The position numbers and the translations under genes are program-made. A stretch of DNA of 64,000 bases from Chloroflexota bacterium. Lineage in GTDB: Bacteria; Chloroflexota; Anaerolineae; Aggregatilineales; J027. Within the stretch, counting starts at the first letter, position 1; the number at the start of each line of letters is the position of its first letter. Shown in pieces: positions 33,231 to 41,503 of this stretch. The stretch is from positions 62,001 to 126,000 of the forward strand of contig JACRBG010000035.1 of NCBI GenBank assembly GCA_016234595.1, in the 5' to 3' direction. The notes beneath the pieces are model-generated. The model was not told the origin of the DNA. It saw nothing but the letters and a program-made list of their open reading frames with translations, and did not search any database.

Positions 33231-33262
33231 AAAAAAAACCAGCTATATTCTGGTTGCTGGTT
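33231..33262 (-). terminator. Rho-independent terminator after tRNA-Val
   Basis: AACCAGC (33237-33243) pairs with GCTGGTT (33256-33262) around a 12-base loop, and on the minus strand the stem is followed by at least six T (plus-strand A run at 33231-33236). It lies 15 bases beyond the tRNA's 3' end. Confidence 0.85.
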
Positions 33263-33277
33263 GTGCCGAAGCTATTT

Positions 33278-33354
33278 TGGTGGGACGTATAGGACTCGAA
33301 CCTACGACCTCTTCGATGTCAACGAAGCGCTCTAGCCAACTGAGCTAACGTCCC
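33278..33354 (-). tRNA. tRNA-Val (anticodon GAC)
   Basis: A complete 77-base tRNA on the minus strand, including an encoded CCA end (33280-33278). The acceptor stem GGGACGT/ACGTCCC is perfect. The D arm (TAGCTCAGTTGGCTAGAGC), the anticodon arm CTTCG-TTGACAT-CGAAG with anticodon GAC, and the T arm GTAGGTTCGAGTCCTAT are all standard. There is no intron. A terminator follows, and no other tRNA is adjacent. Confidence 0.97.
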
Positions 33355-33455
33355 ATTGATAAATAAGATTATAGTGCGGCACAATGGATTTGACAAGATA
33401 GTATTTTAATCATAGCAATTTTAACGGCTGGCAATGGCTGGCTGATGGCGTAAAT

Positions 33456-34487
33456 ATGACACTGAACGAATTAACTGATCTTCTCCCCACCCTAACAGGT
33501 GGCGTGCTGGCAATAGGGCTGATTCTGTTTTTGCTGGCCTTGCGACTCTTTCGGCGAGGTCGGAAAGCGACTATGTGGCAAAATCGGCGACAGGCCGGCA
33601 AACGCGGCTTCCGCATGATGCTAACTGCCATAGGTTTTTTGGGCCTGAGTGGGATGTTGTGTATCACGACGGTGATATTCAAAAGTCTTGACGAGGAGGA
33701 TACTAAGGATACTACCCCTATCGCGGCTGTTTCTAGCACGAGTACGGCGTCTCCTACTCAAACACCTACTAGCACTCTCACCGAGATCACAGAAACAAGT
33801 AGCGTCAACCCTACGGCTTCTGAAACAGCAACGGTTGAGCCTGTTTCGACAGAAGTAGTGACAGAAGAACCAGTATCCAGCAATGGGGTAGCTAATCCAA
33901 CCATGTCTCCATCGGCCACGAGTGAAAATACATTGACGGCTACCCTAGCGCCCTCGACGACTGCCACAGCAACCATTACGCTCTCGGCATCCCCTACCGC
34001 TACCTTGACCAACACGGCGACCGATTCACCCTCATTGACACCTAGCCCAAGTGCGACATCAACCAACATGCCAACAGCGACTGTTACCATTACCCCCTTC
34101 CCTACCCTGCAATCGAATATCACCCCGCCAGCGGCACAAGCCACCCCCGCCGAAAATATCAGTATGCGGGTAGCAGCAATTTCAGATGGCTTGACTGCTG
34201 ATTTTCAAGCTCTCAGCCCGCGTGATAATTTTGAGACGGGCGTGCGTCGTCTCTATTTTTTCCTGCGCTACCGCAATATGAATTCGGGGATTTTGTGGCG
34301 ACCAGCCTTGTTTAAGGACGGGGAATATCTGGATGGGGGAGCTTATCTGTGGGGGCTGCAACCTGAGGGCGAGAGTTATTTCTTTTTTGGGCAGGACACT
34401 GGGTTTGAGGCAGGCGATTATGAGATACGCATATACATCGGTGAAGCTGCCGACCCATTGGTAACAGAGAGTTTTACCGTTCAATAA
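33456..34487 (+). CDS. Membrane protein with Thr/Ser-rich linker and C-terminal extracellular domain
   Basis: A 343-residue protein with two N-terminal membrane helices (GGVLAIGLILFLLALRLF, about residues 15-32; LTAIGFLGLSGMLCITTVIF, about 53-72) joined by a very basic loop. About 150 residues of Thr/Ser/Pro/Ala linker follow, then a small beta-rich domain (about 225-343; VRRLYFFLRYRNMNSG, GDYEIRIYIG). I do not recognise the end domain, although its layout suggests a ligand-binding beta sandwich. The linker type is shared with several other proteins in the window. It lies 30 bases before the beta-propeller gene. Confidence 0.7.
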   Translation: MTLNELTDLLPTLTGGVLAIGLILFLLALRLFRRGRKATMWQNRRQAGKRGFRMMLTAIGFLGLSGMLCITTVIFKSLDEEDTKDTTPIAAVSSTSTASPTQTPTSTLTEITETSSVNPTASETATVEPVSTEVVTEEPVSSNGVANPTMSPSATSENTLTATLAPSTTATATITLSASPTATLTNTATDSPSLTPSPSATSTNMPTATVTITPFPTLQSNITPPAAQATPAENISMRVAAISDGLTADFQALSPRDNFETGVRRLYFFLRYRNMNSGILWRPALFKDGEYLDGGAYLWGLQPEGESYFFFGQDTGFEAGDYEIRIYIGEAADPLVTESFTVQ

Positions 34488-34517
34488 TGGAGTAGGAGGT
34501 CGGCTAAAAACTAGAAG

Positions 34518-35669
34518 ATGCGTTGCCTGCTGCGATGGCTATGTTTGGTTAGCGGGGTGATGTTGTTGGGGATGACCCCTATCCTGATAATGGCACGGTT
34601 GGGTCATCAAAACTCAGCGGCATGGATCGCGTTTAGTACCCTTGAAGGTCGTGGTCAAGCGCTCTATCGTGTTCTACCTGATGGTCGAAATTTGCAGCGC
34701 CTGAGTTCTTCTATAGGCAACTTTCGCCACCCCACATGGTCACCCGATGGTCAAGAAATCGCCTTTGTTGCTGACCTCAATGATACAACCGATATTTATC
34801 GGATGCCCTCGGCTGGCGCTCCCGCTGAACAAGTCACGCATGATTACGGCAACAATATCTATCCACTGTGGTCGCCGGATGGGGCATGGATTTTGTTTAT
34901 GTATGAGTCGCCGCGTGCGCTCTATCGCATCCACCCCGATGGAACGGATATGCGTCACCTGAGCCAGATTGAAGCCCTGCTCTCGCTACCTGTATGGTCG
35001 CAGGATGGACAATGGATTGGTTTTGAGAATCAGGACATTCTGACTGGGCAGTCGGATATTTATAAAATGCGGGCGGATGGCAGCAGTCGTACTGTCATGG
35101 TCAGTCGCCAAGATCAACCCGGCATGAATATTTTTCCGGTGTGGTCGCCCGACGGCAAATGGCTGGCTTTTGTTTCGAATGCCACCATTTATCGAATGGC
35201 AACGCTAGGCGGTCTAGTAGAGGCCATTGTTCAACCCCTAACAGCTTCTGGCCCAGCCTACTTGGGGTGGTCACCCGATGGCAAGTGGATCACTTTTGTG
35301 ACCCGTGGCAGCATCTATCCCGATTATCGGTTATATCGTGTGCCAGCAGCAGGGGGTGAGGTGGAGGATATTACCCAAATTTCAACGGGGCACTATGCTG
35401 CACCGCAGTGGTCGCCCGATGGTGAATGGCTGTTGTTTGCAGGGGAAGTTCCATCAAATCGCAATCCAGCGCCAAGCCGTAAGGTGGAATTATGGAATAT
35501 CTACAAAATCCATCCAGATGGCACTGGTCGCCAATTGATTATCACGGCGGCTGGCCCTAACCCCACCCCTATTTGGTCACCTGCCATTAATCGGACTTGG
35601 CAACCCCTTTTGTTATTGCTGGGTGGGGTATTGTCACTAGGCTTCCAGCGGAAATTGGGTCTAGCCTAG
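34518..35669 (+). CDS. TolB-like beta-propeller protein (WD40-like PD40 repeats)
   Basis: A 383-residue exported or membrane-tethered protein. An N-terminal hydrophobic segment (WLCLVSGVMLLGMTPILIM) is followed by at least six PD40-type repeats with the W-S-P-D-G motif (for example HPTWSPDGQEIAFVAD and FPVWSPDGKWLAFVS) and a short C-terminal membrane helix (LLLLGGVLSLGF). The domain should be outside, anchored at both ends. A PAL-like or Tol partner is not visible, so this is not evidence for a Tol system. It is probably co-transcribed with the preceding linker protein. Its 3' end overlaps the converging psuG gene by nine bases. Confidence 0.85.
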   Translation: MRCLLRWLCLVSGVMLLGMTPILIMARLGHQNSAAWIAFSTLEGRGQALYRVLPDGRNLQRLSSSIGNFRHPTWSPDGQEIAFVADLNDTTDIYRMPSAGAPAEQVTHDYGNNIYPLWSPDGAWILFMYESPRALYRIHPDGTDMRHLSQIEALLSLPVWSQDGQWIGFENQDILTGQSDIYKMRADGSSRTVMVSRQDQPGMNIFPVWSPDGKWLAFVSNATIYRMATLGGLVEAIVQPLTASGPAYLGWSPDGKWITFVTRGSIYPDYRLYRVPAAGGEVEDITQISTGHYAAPQWSPDGEWLLFAGEVPSNRNPAPSRKVELWNIYKIHPDGTGRQLIITAAGPNPTPIWSPAINRTWQPLLLLLGGVLSLGFQRKLGLA

Positions 35670-36578
35670 TTTTTGTAGCTCAACAGCGATTTGGGTAGCC
35701 ACCGAGGCATTATTGCGTAATAAAGCCAGATTGGCCTGTAAACTTTCGCCGCCAGAAATCTCGACCAGACGGGAAAGCAAAAATGGCGTGATGTCTTTGC
35801 CTACCACATGTTGTGCATCGGCATCCGCAAGGGCCTGTTGAATATCAGCCTCGATTTTGGCAGGGTCAAGCGCCGCACTCGCTGGAATAGGGGCCGTTAC
35901 CAAAACCCCGCTCCGCATTCCAAAACCCCAATGCGCGGCTAGTAATGCAGCAACTTCATATGAGTTATTCGCGCAATCTTGCAGCATTAATCCACTGGTG
36001 GGGGTATAAAATGCTGGAAATTCCGATGTTTGATAGCCCACAACCGGGACGCCATAGGTTTCTAACCATTCCAGCGTGCGCGGCAGGTCTAAAATGGCTT
36101 TTGCCCCGGCACAGACCACTGCCACAGGGGTTCGGCTGAGTTCGGGCAAGTCGGCACTGACATCCCACGCTGCACCACGATGCACCCCACCAATGCCGCC
36201 AGTGGCAAACACAGGAATACCCGCCATATGAGCCACCAACATTGTGCCAGCGACGGTGGTCGCTCCATATTCACGGCGGGCAATCACCGAACCAAAATCG
36301 CGGCGGCTAACCTTACGAACATGCGTATCACCAGTAGCAAGGCGTTCCATCTCGTTGGGCGAGAGGCCCGCTTTAACATGGCCTTCAATAATGGCAACCG
36401 TCGCAGGCACGGCCCCATGTTGGCGAACGATTGTTTCAAGCTCTTGGGCCAACTTCAAATTATCAGGCCACGGCAACCCATGCGAAATAACGGTTGATTC
36501 AAGAGCAACAACGGCTCGTCCCGCGGCTTTGGCTTCGGCAACTTCGGGCGAAAGCGTAACAGAAATTTGAGTTTTCAT
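35661..36578 (-). CDS. psuG: Pseudouridine-5'-phosphate glycosidase
   Basis: A 305-residue enzyme that cleaves pseudouridine 5'-phosphate to uracil and ribose-5-phosphate. The family signatures are VALESTVISHGLPWPDN near the N-terminus, VPATVAIIEGHVKAGLS, the FGSVIARREYGATTVAGTM block, VFATGGIGGVHRGA, VVCAGAKAILDLPRTLEWLET and the closing LLSRLVEISGGESLQANLALL. Length and motif order agree with PsuG. ATG 36578 is preferred because GAGG is five bases before it; ATG 36581 is one codon upstream. The pseudouridine kinase gene (psuK) is not adjacent. Confidence 0.95.
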   Translation of the reverse strand: MKTQISVTLSPEVAEAKAAGRAVVALESTVISHGLPWPDNLKLAQELETIVRQHGAVPATVAIIEGHVKAGLSPNEMERLATGDTHVRKVSRRDFGSVIARREYGATTVAGTMLVAHMAGIPVFATGGIGGVHRGAAWDVSADLPELSRTPVAVVCAGAKAILDLPRTLEWLETYGVPVVGYQTSEFPAFYTPTSGLMLQDCANNSYEVAALLAAHWGFGMRSGVLVTAPIPASAALDPAKIEADIQQALADADAQHVVGKDITPFLLSRLVEISGGESLQANLALLRNNASVATQIAVELQKLG

Positions 36579-36586
36579 CATTACCT

Positions 36587-37354
36587 CTATTGGGGGGGCG
36601 CATCTACAACGGGCAAAGTGCTAGGATCGCCAGTAACAGTGACAAAGGTCGTCAATATCCAGCCGTAGCCTGCATCAACTTGAATAACATACCATGCAGA
36701 ATCGGTACTACGCCCCACGACAGTGATGGATTGCCCTTGGTTATATTCCCTAACTTGCTCATAAGTAGTTCCCGGCCCTTGGCGCACGGGAGCAGGCACA
36801 TTAACGATTCCAGCCAAACCGGGCAAATTGGGCACTATACCAGCTTCTTCAGTCGCGGCAGGTTGAGAACCGCCAGTGGTAGACGATTGATCAGATGTAG
36901 CCGCAGGGGGCGGGATGTCGGGGGCAGGTTTAATCATAATGCTAGTGGTCGCGACGGCGCTGGCTGTTCCATCGGCACGGAACGCTTGGGCATTGACCAA
37001 ATAGGCTCGATTGCCGGCGGCTGCCCATGTCAAAATCGCCTCGAGGCGGGGTTCACCGGCGGGGTTCGCCGATTCTTGGGTCAAAATGACGGGCTGGCCG
37101 GGAATATCAATTGTGACTTCAATCCGTGCCACCCCCGCCCCTAAATCACGGGCAAGGGCATGAATGGTCACCTCGGCCCCCACCGCATAAGTATTGCCGT
37201 TGGCGGGCGCAAGAATCAATACCGTTGGGCGGTCTTCGGTTAACAACGGTTTTTCACTAGTGGCACTGTCCTCAGAAATGAGATTGCAGGCTAGCGTCAC
37301 AAGCAATAAGGCAATAAAAGCAATTAAAATCGGCTGCGAGTTGCGTTTTGGCAT
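36587..37354 (-). CDS. Probable lipoprotein with Ig-like and SH3b domains
   Basis: A 255-residue exported protein. The N-terminus (LIAFIALLLVTLAC) looks like a lipoprotein signal with Cys at about residue 23, although the residue at -3 is Thr rather than Leu. Residues about 40-145 resemble an Ig-like beta domain (VLILAPANGNTYAVGAEVTI). A linker of Pro/Ser/Gly follows, then an SH3b domain at about 185-245 (VNVPAPVRQGPGTTYEQV, WYVIQVDAGYGWILTTFV). It should sit on the outer face of the cytoplasmic membrane. It lies just upstream of psuG on the same strand (gap 8 bases) and may share its transcript. Confidence 0.78.
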   Translation of the reverse strand: MPKRNSQPILIAFIALLLVTLACNLISEDSATSEKPLLTEDRPTVLILAPANGNTYAVGAEVTIHALARDLGAGVARIEVTIDIPGQPVILTQESANPAGEPRLEAILTWAAAGNRAYLVNAQAFRADGTASAVATTSIMIKPAPDIPPPAATSDQSSTTGGSQPAATEEAGIVPNLPGLAGIVNVPAPVRQGPGTTYEQVREYNQGQSITVVGRSTDSAWYVIQVDAGYGWILTTFVTVTGDPSTLPVVDAPPQ

Positions 37355-37456
37355 ATATCCTCGCCTATGTGAAGATAATCAATTTTGGCGACTCAGTTTA
37401 CCACAGATTTAGGCAAGAATACGTGTGAGGACTCGGCGCACACCTGACGATTTCCC

Positions 37457-37825
37457 TTATTCGTCTATCCCTCGAAAATTGGAATGAAACATATGATGAA
37501 ATGGGCCACTCCCCGGTGGGTCATTCCAAGTTCGCTCAAATACATCAGGAGGATGACCACTAGGCCGGACAAAAACTCTCGTTATAGAGTTGCGAATTTC
37601 TAGAATTACCAAGTCAATAATCAAGAAAAACTTGTTTTCATCAATAAACAGGGCATCTATAGCCGTATCTACATCTATTTCAGCGGGAACTTTATGGAAA
37701 TGTCCTTTCCCGTAATATTCAATCACGAAATTGCGAGGCACACTGACATTATATCGTTCCTCAGCGTTTTGGACTGCGAGGTCAAGATGATGCCGAAATA
37801 ATTGTGCAAATTCTTCTTTGGTCAT
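37457..37825 (-). CDS. Unrecognised small protein paired with a Uma2 gene
   Basis: A 122-residue soluble protein starting MTKEEFAQLFRHHLDLAV. It has aromatic and His-rich stretches (EYYGKGHFHKVP; HPPDVFERTWNDPPG; FHHMFHSNFRG) and a central acidic-hydrophobic block (DENKFFLIIDLVILEIR). I do not recognise the family. ATG 37825 is chosen since it lies seven bases after the stop of the Uma2 gene; a longer frame to 37900 overlaps that gene. Tight spacing suggests a two-gene unit. The form is compatible with a small immunity or regulatory protein, but nothing proves it. Confidence 0.6.
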   Translation of the reverse strand: MTKEEFAQLFRHHLDLAVQNAEERYNVSVPRNFVIEYYGKGHFHKVPAEIDVDTAIDALFIDENKFFLIIDLVILEIRNSITRVFVRPSGHPPDVFERTWNDPPGSGPFHHMFHSNFRGIDE

Positions 37826-37832
37826 GATGCCA

Positions 37833-38408
37833 CTAAAAGAGTTTTGAAACAGCGACTTCAAAGCCGGGGATGATTTCCCCACCCGAAAGCATATCATCAA
37901 CAGTCAGGCGTTCAAGGTTGGTTTGGCCTTGTTTATAGATCGTCACGGTTTTGGAATCAGCATCTACAAGCCAAATTACCAAAACGCCATCTTTTAGATA
38001 ACGCGAGATTTTGCGGTTTACTTTAGTAAGGCGGTCAGTTGGGGACACCACCTCGACCACCAAATCAGGCACGATAGTGAGAGGTTTTTCTTCCCATTCA
38101 GGGTCACTTTCAGCCAATACGGCTAAACGCTCGGCCCGAATAAACATGATGTCAGGTACACGCGAACCCTTAACCCAGTTTAGCTGTGGCGTGATGACAA
38201 AAGGGACTTCCGAAAATACCTCGCCCAGTTCATTCTCGTCTGAATGATTTGCCATAAACCGAAACAGACGACCAGCAATCCGACCACTCCGCGTAACTTG
38301 AGGACTCACGGATATTCTCTCCCCATCAATTAGCTCAAATGGGCCTTCGTCGCTATACAGTTCCATGAATTCATCAAGGCTTATTAGGGTGACATCTATT
38401 GTTTCCAT
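37833..38408 (-). CDS. Uma2 family protein (DUF820, PD-(D/E)XK fold)
   Basis: A 191-residue Uma2-family protein, a group with a restriction-endonuclease-like fold that is expanded in cyanobacteria and Chloroflexota and whose role is mostly unknown. Key segments are FELIDGERI near residue 25, VKGSRVPDIMFI (the family D-x-V-x), LTIVPDLVVEVVSPTDRL (the V-E-V-x-S-P active-site block) and KDGVLVIWLVDADSKTVTIY. The putative catalytic Asp, Glu and Lys (VNRKISRYL) are present, so it may be active. ATG 38408 has GGAGG nine bases upstream; a GTG at 38426 overlaps that site. Confidence 0.9.
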   Translation of the reverse strand: METIDVTLISLDEFMELYSDEGPFELIDGERISVSPQVTRSGRIAGRLFRFMANHSDENELGEVFSEVPFVITPQLNWVKGSRVPDIMFIRAERLAVLAESDPEWEEKPLTIVPDLVVEVVSPTDRLTKVNRKISRYLKDGVLVIWLVDADSKTVTIYKQGQTNLERLTVDDMLSGGEIIPGFEVAVSKLF

Positions 38409-38450
38409 GCCCACTCGCCTCCGCACTCTCGTATACCGATACTTTCAAGT

Positions 38451-38813
38451 TTAGCCCATCGCCACCACAAACGCGATGGCTTGCTCTTCTGTGTGGCTTA
38501 GGCTGATATCCCAGTTACGCAAATTCATCTCATCCGCCAAGGCCCGGGCGCGGCCATGCAAATGTAACACGGGACGGCGGCGTTCATCGGCCAAGACTTC
38601 AATCTCGACCCATTTGACATCGCCAATGCCCGTACCAAGTGCTTTAGCCACTGCTTCTTTAGCCGCGATCCGTGCCGCCAAACGATGATAGGCCCCGCCA
38701 CAATAGTCACGCTCAGCAGGCGTAAAAAATCGCTCAAAAAAACGTTCACCATGTCGTGAGATGGCCCGTTCAACCCGAGCCACCTCCAGCATATCTACTC
38801 CAACGCGCAGCAT
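38451..38813 (-). CDS. acpS: Holo-[acyl-carrier-protein] synthase
   Basis: A 120-residue AcpS that transfers 4'-phosphopantetheine from CoA to a Ser of acyl carrier protein. Diagnostic are the N-terminal GVDMLEVARVERAI with the metal Asp, FTPAERDYC, and RIAAKEAVAKALG with the metal Glu, then GVDVKW-type GIGDVKWVEIEV and the closing LSHTEEQAIAFVVA. Length agrees with the family. It follows the second M16 gene by three bases, so it is in the M16 operon and probably coupled to it, an unusual but not unique neighbourhood. Confidence 0.96.
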   Translation of the reverse strand: MLRVGVDMLEVARVERAISRHGERFFERFFTPAERDYCGGAYHRLAARIAAKEAVAKALGTGIGDVKWVEIEVLADERRRPVLHLHGRARALADEMNLRNWDISLSHTEEQAIAFVVAMG

Positions 38814-38816
38814 GTT

Positions 38817-40130
38817 TTAAAGTACCGGCCCTTCCAATTCTGGGCCTGCGATAGCCAGCGCAAAGGCATCGGTTGACCAGTAACGGCGCATGGCCTCTTG
38901 CAATTGAGATGCTTGCAAGGTGTTCATCGTGTCGGCATACCGACGTAGATAATCTAAGCCGAGACCATAATATTCCATGTTATAGATTGAACCCGCCACG
39001 CCTTCATTACTTTCAAGTTGGAGAGGCAGGCTGCCGACGAGATTCATCTTGTTATCCTCAAGATCATCTGCGCTGACTGGTTCATTGAGCATCCGGTCAA
39101 GTTCTACCTTGATGCCCTCCACCGCTAATTTGACGCTGGATGGGTCAACTCCCGCGATCACACGCCATGCCCCCGGCCCCGGCCCGCCTTCTAATTGGCT
39201 ATAGCTGTAATAGGCCAAGCCTTTTTCTTCCCGCACATTTTTGCCTAAGCGCCCCATCATGCCAAACACACCCAGCACATTATTGGCTAAACGTGCTGCC
39301 TGAAAATCATCGGCATAACGCGATGGGCCGGGGACACCCAGCACAATATCTGATTGGGATTTGCCGGGAATGACCACACTGGCATAACTCACTTCAGCAG
39401 GTGAATTCACAGGCGGTAATGTCGGGTGCGGTTGCTGGCCGGGGTTGGCCCAATCGCCAAAAAATTGGCCCACCAATGCTACCGCATCATCAGCTTTGAC
39501 GTTACCAACAACGACCACTATCATGCCCAGTGGCCCAAATTGGCGTTGATGAAAGCCGCGCAAGTCCTCAATCGTCATACTCTTGATGCGCTCAAATTCA
39601 CCATCAGCAAAACGATGATAGGGGTGTTCGGGTGGGTAAATCATGCGGGCAAATTGGCGCGAAGCCATGTAGCGGGTATTTTGCAGTCGAATTTTCAACC
39701 CGGTCAAAATCTCACCACGCAACCGCTCGACCTGTCCTTCGGGAAAGGACGGATAGCGGAGGGCATCGGATAAAATATCCATCAGCAGGGGCAAATCTTC
39801 TCCCAGCGATTTGCCGCCAAATGAAACCTCGTGCATCCCTCCACCAATGCGCAAATTGGCCCCAACCCCTTCTAATTCTTCGTGGATTTGGGTGAATTCG
39901 CGGTTTTTTGTGCCACGCATCAATGACGAGGTGGCAAATCCAACTAGGCCCTGTTTTTCGGGCGATTCAAAAACCGCCCCCGCGACCAATGACCCCGTTA
40001 AGACCACCGATTGTGCGTTGAAATTTTCGCGTACTAGCACAGTAATCCCATTCGGCAGTTCACGGCGAATAATATCCTCTGGGCCGGGAATGGCACTCAA
40101 AATTGCGGATGAACTGAATTGTGCTGCCAT
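38817..40130 (-). CDS. M16 family peptidase-like subunit, inactive (lacks HxxEH)
   Basis: A 437-residue M16 (pitrilysin-type) protein. The zinc motif is lost: GLVGFATSSLMRGT stands where active members have HxxEH. The C-terminal half keeps the substrate-site features (REEKGLAYYSYSQLEG, then GPGAWRVIAGVDP). In bacterial two-subunit M16 proteases one subunit carries zinc and the other supplies the Arg/Tyr substrate-binding pair, and this matches the second type. It starts three bases after the active subunit. It is cytoplasmic by sequence, with no signal peptide. Confidence 0.9.
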   Translation of the reverse strand: MAAQFSSSAILSAIPGPEDIIRRELPNGITVLVRENFNAQSVVLTGSLVAGAVFESPEKQGLVGFATSSLMRGTKNREFTQIHEELEGVGANLRIGGGMHEVSFGGKSLGEDLPLLMDILSDALRYPSFPEGQVERLRGEILTGLKIRLQNTRYMASRQFARMIYPPEHPYHRFADGEFERIKSMTIEDLRGFHQRQFGPLGMIVVVVGNVKADDAVALVGQFFGDWANPGQQPHPTLPPVNSPAEVSYASVVIPGKSQSDIVLGVPGPSRYADDFQAARLANNVLGVFGMMGRLGKNVREEKGLAYYSYSQLEGGPGPGAWRVIAGVDPSSVKLAVEGIKVELDRMLNEPVSADDLEDNKMNLVGSLPLQLESNEGVAGSIYNMEYYGLGLDYLRRYADTMNTLQASQLQEAMRRYWSTDAFALAIAGPELEGPVL

Positions 40131-40133
40131 GAT

Positions 40134-41426
40134 TTATTCGTCCTCACCTTCTGCGCCATTCGATTCAATTGGGATAAACCACCCCACAGTACGGCGGGAG
40201 GGCTGTAAATATTTACGGGCCACTTCTTGAATATCTTCGGCGGTCACGGCTTGCAACCGTTCCGGATATTCCCCAAAGAGGCGATAGCTTTCAATATGTT
40301 CACTATAGGCCAGCCAAAAGGCCTGTCCAGTCACGCCTTCATTGCTATAGGCAAAGGCGGCTCGCGCTTGTTTTTTGGCTTTAGCAAGCTCGACCTCAGA
40401 TACTAATTCTTCATGCAAGCGGCTGATTTCAGCGTCCAGGGCCACTTGCACTTCTTCGTGGGTGCGACCATCACGCAAGGTGGCATCAATCGTGTACAGA
40501 TAAGGGTCAATGGTCATTGAAATGCCCCCAGACGTGCTAACGGCCAATTCTTTTTCGACCAATGCTTTATAGAGGCGCGAGGTTTTGCTGCCGATGTTGC
40601 CGCCGCCGGGACCACTGGGGCCACCTAGAATGCTATCGAGAGCGGCCAGCTTAAACCAATCTTCGTGGGAAGCCGCTGGCGCGCGATAGGCCAATGTCAC
40701 AAACGACGCATTGCCTTCGCGTTCGACCATCACTCGCCGTTCCCCGCGCTGTTCGGGTTCTTCACGATGAAATTCACGCGGTAACTGACCCGCCGGGATA
40801 CCTTCGTAAAGGGCGCGGATTTTCGCCAGCATTTCTTCAGTGTCAAATGCCCCCACCATCACCCCAATCGCGTTGTTGGGCATGTAATTTTGGCGGTAGT
40901 GCCCATATAAATCATCGCGGGTCATACTCTTGAGGTCTGTCATATCCCCGATAATTTGATGATGATAGGGATGGACACGAAACGCCGCCGCATGGATTTC
41001 TTCATCCAGCCAGAATGAAGGTGAATTTTCTGACCCCTGCCGTTCGCTGATAATAACAGTGCGCTCCGATTCAGTTTCATCGGGGTCAAAATGGGCATTA
41101 ATCATGCGATCAGCTTCGATTCGCAACGCGAGGTCAATTTGGTCAGCGGGCATCGTTTCATAATAGGCGGTGTGGTCGAGAAAGGTATGGGCATTCCATG
41201 TGCCCCCCACCCGATCTACCAACCGATCCAGCGATCCCGCCGGAAATTCATCCGTGCCCTTGAACATCATGTGTTCAACCCAATGGGAAATACCCGTTTT
41301 ACCGGTTGGCTCGTTGCGACTACCAACGCGATACATGACCCACCAACTAATCACAGGAGCCGAGTGGACTTCTTTAAGGAGAATGACCATACCATTACTG
41401 AGTTCGTGCCGTGTTATTTTTTCCAT
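40134..41426 (-). CDS. M16 family zinc peptidase, catalytic subunit
   Basis: A 430-residue M16 peptidase with the inverted zinc motif HWVEH at about residues 46-50 in GKTGISHWVEHMMFKGT, and a downstream acidic segment (ESERTVIISERQ) providing the third ligand. It probably forms a clam-shell heterodimer with the following inactive subunit and degrades peptides or processes a specific substrate. The C-terminal half starts near residue 220. GGGAGC eight bases before the ATG supports the start. It is the first gene of a unit that continues with the inactive subunit and acpS; a terminator from the preceding ugd gene lies just upstream. Confidence 0.93.
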   Translation of the reverse strand: MEKITRHELSNGMVILLKEVHSAPVISWWVMYRVGSRNEPTGKTGISHWVEHMMFKGTDEFPAGSLDRLVDRVGGTWNAHTFLDHTAYYETMPADQIDLALRIEADRMINAHFDPDETESERTVIISERQGSENSPSFWLDEEIHAAAFRVHPYHHQIIGDMTDLKSMTRDDLYGHYRQNYMPNNAIGVMVGAFDTEEMLAKIRALYEGIPAGQLPREFHREEPEQRGERRVMVEREGNASFVTLAYRAPAASHEDWFKLAALDSILGGPSGPGGGNIGSKTSRLYKALVEKELAVSTSGGISMTIDPYLYTIDATLRDGRTHEEVQVALDAEISRLHEELVSEVELAKAKKQARAAFAYSNEGVTGQAFWLAYSEHIESYRLFGEYPERLQAVTAEDIQEVARKYLQPSRRTVGWFIPIESNGAEGEDE

Positions 41427-41449
41427 TCCACTTGCTCCCTAATGTAAGC

Positions 41450-41476
41450 AAAAGGAGGGCTATGTTCACCCTCCTT
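41450..41476 (-). terminator. Rho-independent terminator after ugd
   Basis: AAGGAGGG (41452-41459) pairs with CCCTCCTT (41469-41476) around a nine-base loop, and on the minus strand TTTT follows (41453-41450). It lies 28 bases after the ugd stop and 24 bases before the M16 start. Confidence 0.8.
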
Positions 41477-41503
41477 ATTTAGACGAAACTTCAAACGCAG
41501 GTG

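Noticed and set aside
34518-35669. Beta-propeller protein considered as TolB of a Tol-Pal system
   Set aside because: It has membrane segments at both ends, and no tolA, tolQ, tolR or pal gene is nearby; PD40 repeats are widespread.
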